NCBI GenBank assembly: GCA_020723725.1
Contig: DYIG01000048.1
Span: forward strand, 1,898-9,717
Length of the DNA stretch: 7,820 nt
Reading direction: 5' to 3'
Source: Thermaerobacter marianensis
Lineage (GTDB): Bacteria > Bacillota > Sulfobacillia > DYIH01 > DYIG01
Position numbers and translations under genes: made by a program. The notes beneath the pieces were generated by a model that was not told where the DNA came from, ran no database searches, and saw only the letters and a list, made by a program, of their open reading frames with translations. This document shows, piece by piece, positions 1 through 4,878 of this stretch. Positions within the stretch are counted from its first letter, which is position 1. Every line of letters starts with the position of its first letter.

Positions 1-108
1 CGGCGGGGACTCCATGGCCATGACGAAACGGTAGTGTCCGTACGAACCCAGTTCCGCAACCTCTGACATCTTTGCTGCCATTATCTGCTTGAGAATATCC
101 CCCGACAA
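1..108 (-). CDS. trpC: Indole-3-glycerol phosphate synthase, N-terminal fragment (runs off left edge)
   Basis: The first 36 codons are visible, and the 3' part lies outside the window. The peptide (SGDILKQIMAAKMSEVAEL, then a SYGHYRF segment) resembles the N-terminal helix of TrpC, where a D-x-I-L-x-x-I-x-x-x-K-x-x-E-V pattern precedes the (beta/alpha)8 barrel. TrpC converts carboxyphenylaminodeoxyribulose phosphate to indole-3-glycerol phosphate, the step after TrpD product isomerisation. I chose the TTG at 108-106 because a GGAGG at 117-113 sits 5 nt upstream of it. An in-frame GTG at 120-118 is possible but overlaps the stronger GGGAGGTG motif and would itself be part of the ribosome-binding site. 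The trpD stop is 21 nt upstream, so this is the next gene of the same operon. The call rests on a short peptide plus operon position; catalytic residues are not in view. Confidence 0.82.
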   Translation of the reverse strand, partial: MSGDILKQIMAAKMSEVAELGSYGHYRFVMAMESPP

Positions 109-129
109 CTCAGCCTCCACCTCCCTGTT

Positions 130-1158
130 TTATCCTGCCTGTGCCTCGCCCAGAGCCCCTGTTAGTCTCCGCAGGGCCTCCAGCTTGGCCATGGCCTGTC
201 CACTATCGATAGATTCCGCCGCCAGGGCCACGCCTGCCTGCAGATCAACCGCCCGGCCCGCGGCAACCAGCGCTGCGGCGGCATTGGCCAGCACCACGTC
301 ACGCCGGGGCCCCTTCTCCCCCGTCAAAACCGCTGTAATCACCCCGGCGTTATACGGCGCATCCCCTCCTAAAAGGGCGGCGTTTGGGGCGCGCTCAAGG
401 CCCATATCCTCCGGATATATGGTTGAGGTCACAACCCCCGCCGCTGTGGCGTCACTAATCACTGTCGGGCCAGAAAGGGATATCTCGTCAAGGCCGCCCG
501 CGCCGTGTACGACCAGAGACCGTTTCGTACCCAGCCTGACCAGAGCGCGTGCCACGGGCTCCGTCAGGGAGGCGCTGTACACCCCCATGACTTGGGCCTG
601 AGCCCCTGCCGGGTTCGTCAGGGGGCCAAGGATGTTGAAGATAGTCCGAATGCCCATCTCCCTCCTGGGAGCGGCGGCGTGCTTCATGGAAAGGTGCAGG
701 CGGAGCGCGAAGAGGAACCCTATCCCCACCTCATCCAAACAACGCCCCACTTCCTCGGGTGATAGTTCCAGGTTGACCCCCAGCGCCTCCAGGACATCGG
801 CGCTGCCCGTCCGGCTGGAAACGGACCTATTGCCGTGCTTGGCCACCGGCACACCGGCGCCTGCCACCACAAAGGCCGCAGCGGTGGAAATATTGAACGT
901 GCCCGCCCCGTCCCCACCGGTTCCACAGGTGTCGACCACGAATCCCTGGTGGTGCGGCACACGTGTGGCCCGGGCACGCATCGCCCTGGCGGAGCCGGTT
1001 ATTTCCTCGACCGTCTCGCCCTTCATCCTCAGGGCGGTGAGGAACGATCCAATCTGGGCGGGTGTGGCCTCTCCCTCCATAATAAGGTTCATGGCCTGCT
1101 CCGCCTCGTCCTCGCTCAGGTGGACCCCCTCAACCAACTTAGCAATAAACTCCTTCAC
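130..1158 (-). CDS. trpD: Anthranilate phosphoribosyltransferase
   Basis: This 342-residue cytoplasmic enzyme transfers phosphoribose from PRPP to anthranilate, the second committed step of tryptophan synthesis. It has the full family length: a helical N-terminal domain (about 1-65), then the nucleoside-phosphorylase-like alpha/beta domain. Visible PRPP- and metal-binding motifs are CGTGGD (78-83), GTFNIST (86-92), KHGNRSVSS (107-115) and the LDE acidic site (223-225). The conserved RTIFNILGPLTNPAG stretch is at 171-185. The start is GTG at 1158-1156; its last two bases begin the TGA of trpG (GTGA overlap), which suggests re-initiation by ribosomes finishing trpG. An oddity: residues 148-160 read FLFALRLHLSMKH, where many homologues have Pro in place of Leu at 152 and 156. 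It is not fused to TrpG, unlike the enterobacterial arrangement. Confidence 0.97.
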   Translation of the reverse strand: MKEFIAKLVEGVHLSEDEAEQAMNLIMEGEATPAQIGSFLTALRMKGETVEEITGSARAMRARATRVPHHQGFVVDTCGTGGDGAGTFNISTAAAFVVAGAGVPVAKHGNRSVSSRTGSADVLEALGVNLELSPEEVGRCLDEVGIGFLFALRLHLSMKHAAAPRREMGIRTIFNILGPLTNPAGAQAQVMGVYSASLTEPVARALVRLGTKRSLVVHGAGGLDEISLSGPTVISDATAAGVVTSTIYPEDMGLERAPNAALLGGDAPYNAGVITAVLTGEKGPRRDVVLANAAAALVAAGRAVDLQAGVALAAESIDSGQAMAKLEALRRLTGALGEAQAG

Positions 1159-1748
1159 CGAATGACCCCCTCTCCCCGCTCCGCGGTCACTTTCAAAAAG
1201 TTCGCCAGGATCCGTTTCCCGGCTGTGGTGAGTATCGATTCCGGGTGGAACTGCACCCCTTCAACGGGGTGTTGCCTGTGCCTCATACCCATAATAAGCC
1301 CGCTCGCGGTCTCACAGGTAATCTCCAGACACTCCGGCAACCCCTCGCGTTCAACGATAAGCGAGTGATACCGCGTGGCGATGAAGGGGTTCTCCACCCC
1401 CTCATATAGTCCGGTGCCACGGTGAAAGACCTCCGAGGTCTTCCCGTGCATCAATTCCGGAGCCCTTATCACCCGGCCGCCATAGGCAATGCCTATCGCC
1501 TGATGCCCCAAACAGACCCCCAGGATGGGCGTCCTCTCTCCCATCTCCCGGATGAGGTCAACAGAAATCCCTGCATTCTCCGGCGTTCCCGGTCCGGGGG
1601 AGATGACGATGCCTTCCGGATTCATAGACCGCACCTCGTCAACGGTTATGGCGTCATTACGGAAGACGATCAAGTCCGCACCCAGTTCGGCCAGGTACTG
1701 GACCAGATTATAGGTAAAGGAGTCGTAGTTATCCAATACCAATATCAT
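1155..1748 (-). CDS. trpG: Anthranilate synthase glutaminase subunit (TrpG/PabA type)
   Basis: This 197-residue class I glutamine amidotransferase releases ammonia from glutamine and passes it to TrpE. The start is NYDSFTYNL (7-15), followed by the oxyanion-hole motif SPGPGTPENAG (50-60), the nucleophile elbow GVCLGHQAI with Cys79, HGKTS (101-105), the YHSL segment (127-130) and VEGVQFHPES with catalytic His168 and Glu170. The triad is complete. The ATG at 1748-1746 is chosen because it begins exactly at the family N-terminus (MILVLDNYDSF), overlaps the trpE stop by 4 nt (ATGA), and has GGGAGG upstream inside trpE. The open frame extends 25 codons further upstream but that peptide is just out-of-frame trpE. 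The same protein may also serve PabB in folate synthesis, as in Bacillus; the sequence alone cannot settle this. Confidence 0.96.
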   Translation of the reverse strand: MILVLDNYDSFTYNLVQYLAELGADLIVFRNDAITVDEVRSMNPEGIVISPGPGTPENAGISVDLIREMGERTPILGVCLGHQAIGIAYGGRVIRAPELMHGKTSEVFHRGTGLYEGVENPFIATRYHSLIVEREGLPECLEITCETASGLIMGMRHRQHPVEGVQFHPESILTTAGKRILANFLKVTAERGEGVIR

Positions 1749-3298
1749 GCCCCTCGTCCTCCCTTCTCGGCCATCTCCACAGCCCTCACCAGCGCCCGTG
1801 CCTTGTTCATACACTCCTCCCATTCAGCCTCAGGCTCCGAATCGGCGACTATCCCGGCCCCGGCCCTTATGAAAACCCTGCCCCGGTTAACGACAAGCGT
1901 CCTGATGGTAATGCAGGTATCCATATTCCCGGTGAAGCCGAAGTACCCGACACAGCCACCGTAAGGGCCGCGTCGCGTGACTTCCAACTCATCGATTATC
2001 TCCATGGCACGTACCTTCGGCGCGCCGGTAAGGGTACCAGCAGGGAAGCAGGCGGCCAGGGCGTCGAAGGCGTCCTTCCCTTCGCGAAGGGTGCCCCGCA
2101 CATCTGAAACCATGTGCATGACGTGGGAATAGCGCTCCACCCGCATCAAATCCGAGACATGCACCGTGCCGGGCGCCGATACCCGGCCGAGGTCATTCCT
2201 GCCGAGGTCAACGAGCATGACGTGTTCCGCCCTCTCCTTCTCACTGGCAAGCATCTCCGCTTCCAGCGCGGAATCCTCCTCCCCCGATCCGCCACGACGG
2301 CGCGTACCGGCAATGGGCCGGGTTTCCGCCACCCCGTCCTCCACTCTCACCAGCATCTCCGGGGATGACCCGACAAGCTGCATCTCCCCGAAGTCCAAGA
2401 AAAAGAGGTATGGAGAGGGGTTGAGCGCCCGTAAGGACCGGTAGAGCTGGAAGGGCTCCACCCTCAAGGGCCGTTCCTGTTCGACGGACAACACCACCTG
2501 GAAGATATCCCCCGCGCGGATATATTCCTTGGCTTTATGAACGCTATTAATAAAGGACTCTCTGTCCGGCCTCACCACCGGTTCATCATCACGGGCAGGA
2601 TCCAGGCCCATATCGGAACCCGCGGAAGGCTTGAACTGTCCCCCCTGGGTTTGCGCGCCGCCAAAGCCCAGCAGAACCGAAGCGATCCCTTTTATCTTCT
2701 GCACCGAGCGCCTGTAGGCCTCGCGGTTGGCCGCTTCATCGCCGCCGACCGGGGTATTGGCCACAACCCACACCTTGTGTGTGAGGTGATCGAAGGCAAT
2801 GACGATCTCGGTCGCCACAAACCAGGCCTCGGGTGCGTTGTAAGTGGCAGGGGGCGGCTCGGGCAGGCGTTCCAGGTGACGTACGATATCGTAGCTGCAG
2901 TACCCTATCGCCCCGCCATAGAACCGGAGCGGCGGCGGCGCGGCGGGATTAATGCTCCCCATGAGACGACGCATGGTCTCCAGAGGATTCCCGCCGAATT
3001 CCCCTTCCAAATACCCCAGCCTCTCTACCGCACTTACTTTTGTTAATCCGTCATGGGTAACGGCGGAAAAGAGCGGCGAGAACCCGATAAAGGAGTAGCG
3101 GCCAACCCTCTCCCCCCCTTCGGCGCTCTCCAGAAGGAAACTGGGGGCTGGTGGGTTCAGTCGGCGAAAGGCGGAGATGGGCGTTTCCATGTCGGCGACA
3201 AATTCGCCCCAAACCGGAACGATGTTGACTACGTCCTCAGCAGCCCTGTGACAGAACACTTCTTCGTCCGGCGTGACGGTAACCATCCCGTGAATCAC
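1745..3298 (-). CDS. trpE: Anthranilate synthase component I
   Basis: This 517-residue chorismate-utilising subunit makes anthranilate from chorismate and ammonia supplied by TrpG. The N-terminal domain carries the LLES motif (55-58) and nearby residues that form the tryptophan feedback site in known TrpE enzymes. The C-terminal chorismate-binding domain (about 245-510) shows GDIFQVVLS (263-271), RPIAGTRRRG (327-336), DLGRNDLGRV (364-373), FPAGTLTGAPKVRAM (418-432) and RAGAGIVADSEPE (478-490). The catalytic motifs look intact. The GTG at 3298-3296 is preferred because GGAGGAG lies just upstream (3308-3302). The alternative ATG at 3286-3284 has no ribosome-binding site but would also suit the family. 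TrpE rather than PabB is supported by LLES, the adjacent trpG and trpD, and the tRNA-Trp leader. It is first in the operon, about 60 nt after the leader terminator. Confidence 0.96.
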   Translation of the reverse strand: MIHGMVTVTPDEEVFCHRAAEDVVNIVPVWGEFVADMETPISAFRRLNPPAPSFLLESAEGGERVGRYSFIGFSPLFSAVTHDGLTKVSAVERLGYLEGEFGGNPLETMRRLMGSINPAAPPPLRFYGGAIGYCSYDIVRHLERLPEPPPATYNAPEAWFVATEIVIAFDHLTHKVWVVANTPVGGDEAANREAYRRSVQKIKGIASVLLGFGGAQTQGGQFKPSAGSDMGLDPARDDEPVVRPDRESFINSVHKAKEYIRAGDIFQVVLSVEQERPLRVEPFQLYRSLRALNPSPYLFFLDFGEMQLVGSSPEMLVRVEDGVAETRPIAGTRRRGGSGEEDSALEAEMLASEKERAEHVMLVDLGRNDLGRVSAPGTVHVSDLMRVERYSHVMHMVSDVRGTLREGKDAFDALAACFPAGTLTGAPKVRAMEIIDELEVTRRGPYGGCVGYFGFTGNMDTCITIRTLVVNRGRVFIRAGAGIVADSEPEAEWEECMNKARALVRAVEMAEKGGRGA

Positions 3299-3355
3299 TG
3301 ACTCCTCCGCCCGCACTGGAACATCACCCCTATGGCTCGTTGACCACAAACACAA

Positions 3356-3629
3356 ACAAAAAAGCCTTTCACCCAAACGTTGGGGCGAAAGGCCGTTTCC
3401 GCGGTGCCACCCAAATCACCGACGGGCATAACGCGCACCCGCCGATACTCTATCCCCGGTAACGGCGGGGGTCCGTCCACTCCTACCTGCGGTATGCCAT
3501 CGAAGCGGCTCCTCCAGGGCCCATTCGGCTATCCCGGCCCACCGGCTCGCACCTCACCCGGCTCTCTGAGGGGTCCAAGTCTAGCGTACTAATCCCTGTC
3601 ATCAGCATTTTTTGCCATTATTAAGCTGT
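3356..3629 (-). promoter_or_regulatory. T-box riboswitch leader of the trp operon, specifier UGG (Trp)
   Basis: The untranslated leader between promoter and trpE holds the marks of a T-box element. In transcript order: a stem I 5' side with the loop-E element AGUA (3590-3587); the AG-bulge/distal segment AGAGAGC (3567-3561); the matching GAA followed by UGG (3523-3521) and a purine, the expected specifier layout for tryptophan; a stem with CCCGCCG (3469-3463) pairing with CGGCGGG (3444-3438); then the T-box UGGGUGGCACCGCGG (3413-3399). In the antiterminator GGG and GCG flank the bulge UGGCACC and pair with CGCCC (3386-3382). The UGGC of the bulge can pair with a GCCA tRNA end, matching the G73 usual in bacterial tRNA-Trp. 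Uncharged tRNA-Trp should stabilise the antiterminator and switch the operon on. This accounts for most of the gene-free stretch 3299-3742. Confidence 0.95.
3358..3393 (-). terminator. Rho-independent terminator of the T-box leader
   Basis: In minus-strand sense the stem runs GCCUUUCGCCC (3393-3383), loop, then GGGUGAAAGGC (3374-3364), with one G-U pair, followed by six U residues (3363-3358). Its 5' arm contains the CGCCC that the T-box antiterminator needs, so the two folds exclude each other. It sits about 60 nt before the trpE start and is the off-state of the riboswitch. Confidence 0.93.
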
Positions 3630-3635
3630 GCCTCC

Positions 3636-3664
3636 ATTATATTGGCTCCAATCCCCTAGGTCAA
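3636..3664 (-). promoter_or_regulatory. Sigma-A type promoter of the trp operon
   Basis: The minus strand reads TTGACC (3664-3659), a 17-nt spacer, then a perfect TATAAT (3641-3636). Transcription should begin near 3629, just before the first T-box pairing element. The high consensus match fits an operon whose control lies after initiation, in the leader. No operator-like repeat was seen over it. Confidence 0.87.
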
Positions 3665-3691
3665 TGATTAACACCGGAAAAACAGGGAATG

Positions 3692-3714
3692 ATACGGCTG
3701 TGGTAACAACCATA
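3692..3714 (+). promoter_or_regulatory. Candidate sporulation-sigma promoter for the coat genes
   Basis: ATA (3692-3694) and CATA (3711-3714) are 16 nt apart, loosely like the -35/-10 pairs used by SigE and SigG in sporulating Firmicutes, and lie 29 nt before the first coat gene. The match beyond these cores is poor. An alternative vegetative-type pair, TTGCCA (3612-3617), 17 nt, CATTAT (3635-3640), would use the same DNA as the trp -10 box in the opposite direction. Neither is proven; a spore-coat gene would be expected to use a mother-cell sigma factor. Confidence 0.25.
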
Positions 3715-3742
3715 ACCAGCCAAGGAAAGGGGGTGACCCTGC

Positions 3743-4015
3743 ATGTCCATGAGGGATTACGATCTGGTCAATACCTTTTTAAGGGATAAGAGGACGGTAA
3801 TTAACAAGATGAACTTCTATGCCAACCAGGTTAGCGACCCGTCACTAAAGGCGCTGATCCAGGACTGTGCCAACATCCATAACCGTCACGTCCAGATTCT
3901 CAATGAGGCCCAGAGCCGTATCGCATCCCAGCCCGGCCAGGCCCCTGCCTACGCCACTGCCGGTCAGTCCGGTTTTGCCGGTGCGTCCTGGGGGGCCTAT
4001 ACGCCAATTTCCTGA
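3743..4015 (+). CDS. CotF-like spore coat protein, first of a tandem pair
   Basis: This 90-residue protein is probably deposited in the spore coat or used in coat assembly. Residues 1-63 form a predicted helical hairpin (YDLVNTFLRDKRTVINKMNF, then SLKALIQDCANIHNRHVQIL) that matches the general pattern of the CotF/ferritin-like coat family: D-x-V-x-x-x-L-x-D-x-R at the start of one helix and an H-x-x-x-x near the end of the next. The tail (64-90) is rich in Ala, Gly, Pro, Gln and Ser and probably unstructured. It lacks the Gly-Trp-Tyr ending of the domain that its neighbour keeps, so it is the more diverged copy. The start ATG is fixed by AAAGGGGGTGA at 3727-3735, a very strong ribosome-binding site. 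It is first of a two-gene unit divergent from trp. Family assignment is by pattern, so the exact role is uncertain. Confidence 0.8.
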   Translation: MSMRDYDLVNTFLRDKRTVINKMNFYANQVSDPSLKALIQDCANIHNRHVQILNEAQSRIASQPGQAPAYATAGQSGFAGASWGAYTPIS

Positions 4016-4040
4016 TTAATAAAAGGGGAGGTGATTTTCT

Positions 4041-4298
4041 TTGTTGCGTGATCAAGATGTTGTCGAGGATCTCTTGAAGGACGAGCGTTTTCTTAACGTT
4101 GCCCTAACCTGGTCTTCAGTGGAGGCTTCTCCTCAGGTCAAGCAGACCATGCTCAGCATCCAGAGGGAGGAGCAGGACATCCATACCCGGATCTTCCAGT
4201 TCGCCCAGCAGAAGGGTTGGTACGCGACCATATGGGGTGATGCCGGTCGCCAGCCTGGAGCCGCCCAGTACCAGCCTGCTCCGCAGGGCTTTTACTAA
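4041..4298 (+). CDS. CotF-family spore coat protein, second of a tandem pair
   Basis: This is an 85-residue protein with one CotF domain (about 3-62): RDQDVVEDLLKDERFLN opens the first helix, QVKQTMLSIQREEQDIHTRI forms the second, and the FAQQKGWY segment gives the typical Gly-Trp-Tyr ending. A short Gln/Pro/Ala-rich tail follows (GRQPGAAQYQPAPQGFY). Family members are spore-coat components made in the mother cell. The TTG at 4041 is the start because GGGGAGGTGA (4025-4034) is correctly spaced; a second TTG follows directly at 4044. The gene starts 25 nt after the first coat gene, and a terminator follows 22 nt after its stop, so the two are a small operon. The two proteins share the D-x-V-x-x-x-L-x-D-x-R opening and helix spacing, pointing to an old duplication. 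Confidence 0.85.
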   Translation: MLRDQDVVEDLLKDERFLNVALTWSSVEASPQVKQTMLSIQREEQDIHTRIFQFAQQKGWYATIWGDAGRQPGAAQYQPAPQGFY

Positions 4299-4320
4299 TC
4301 AACTTTAACCTACGATTTAC

Positions 4321-4358
4321 AAGCGTCGAGCGTTTTGTTCCATTGCTCGGCGCTTTTT
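4321..4358 (+). terminator. Intrinsic terminator of the coat-gene operon
   Basis: AAGCGTCGAGC (4321-4331) pairs with GCTCGGCGCTT (4345-4355) in an 11-bp stem with one G-T wobble and a 13-nt loop, followed by a run of T (4354-4358). It lies 22 nt after the second coat gene. In the other direction there is no T run, so it works for the plus strand only. Confidence 0.9.
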
Positions 4359-4394
4359 ATTATGTTAATTGGCAAGAGGGCAATTCTTGAAACC

Positions 4395-4429
4395 CAATCA
4401 GAATTTCAGAAAATCTGATTTTCTGATTG
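4395..4429. repeat. AT-rich inverted repeat between convergent operons
   Basis: CAATCAGAA (4395-4403) and TTCTGATTG (4421-4429) are perfect 9-bp arms. Inside them, after a two-base mismatch, TCAGA (4406-4410) pairs with TCTGA (4414-4418) around an AAA loop. A smaller inverted repeat, CAAGA/TCTTG (4373-4389), is next to it. The element lies between the coat genes and the end of crcB, which converge here. Neither side has a clean T run, so it may be a weak bidirectional terminator, perhaps for recG-crcB; a protein-binding site is an alternative. Confidence 0.6.
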
Positions 4430-4477
4430 TGATAAAAGAGCCCTATGCACATCTGTTGGATAAACGGTCCCGTGATA

Positions 4478-4867
4478 TCACCCATTGACCCCTCGGTTCA
4501 CCATAAACTGGGCCGCCACCGACCCGGCAAGCGCCCCGGCAAGCCCCAAAACTACACTCGCGGCAATATAAAACAGGGCCTTACGGTATTCCCCCGATCG
4601 AAATAGGTTCAAACACTCAACGGAAAACGTTGAAAAGGTCGTGTAGGCACCCAGGATCCCGGTTGTCAGCATAAGCCTCACGGATGCCGGTATCGGCCAG
4701 TGCAACCCCACAGTGTACAGGAACCCCAATACAGTTGACCCCGACACATTGATAATGAGGGTTCCCCAGGGGAAGATAACGCCCCCTACAGACCCCGTAA
4801 CCCAGTTGGAAACCAGGTAACGCATTACCGCGCCCAAGGCACCCCCTGCAGCCACTGCCAACAACAC
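4478..4867 (-). CDS. crcB: Fluoride channel Fluc/CrcB
   Basis: This 129-residue membrane protein belongs to the Fluc family, whose members export fluoride passively as antiparallel dimers. It has the usual length and four hydrophobic segments (about 1-20, 33-54, 63-82, 97-122). Family motifs are present: GGALGAVMRY (8-17), FPWGTLIINVSGS (32-44) with the pore Asn40, and GILGAYTTFSTFSVE (70-84) with the Phe78/Phe81 and Thr residues that line the fluoride path. The GTG at 4867-4865 is chosen for AAGGGG just upstream, which starts inside the recG stop codon. Only 11 nt separate it from recG, so it is probably translated from the recG mRNA. There is no room for a fluoride riboswitch immediately before it, unlike many crcB genes. 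Many Firmicutes carry two crcB genes side by side; here there is one. Confidence 0.95.
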   Translation of the reverse strand: MLLAVAAGGALGAVMRYLVSNWVTGSVGGVIFPWGTLIINVSGSTVLGFLYTVGLHWPIPASVRLMLTTGILGAYTTFSTFSVECLNLFRSGEYRKALFYIAASVVLGLAGALAGSVAAQFMVNRGVNG

Positions 4868-4878
4868 CCGACCACCCC

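Noticed and set aside
632..1165. Plus-strand open frame (177 codons) opposite trpD
   Set aside because: Antisense to the conserved TrpD coding region, with low-complexity Ser/Pro/Ala composition typical of a shadow frame.
1749..1823. 25-codon N-terminal extension of TrpG
   Set aside because: It is coded entirely within the 3' end of trpE in another frame; the family N-terminus and ATGA overlap fix the start at 1748.
3295..3480. Minus-strand 61-codon frame in the trp leader, possible Trp-rich leader peptide
   Set aside because: It spans the T-box and terminator, contains a single Trp and no run of Trp codons, and has no ribosome-binding site. Control here is by T-box, not peptide attenuation.
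4299..4477. Fluoride riboswitch or CRISPR-like repeat near crcB
   Set aside because: This gap is downstream of crcB, not upstream, and the repeats are inverted hairpins, not regularly spaced direct repeats.
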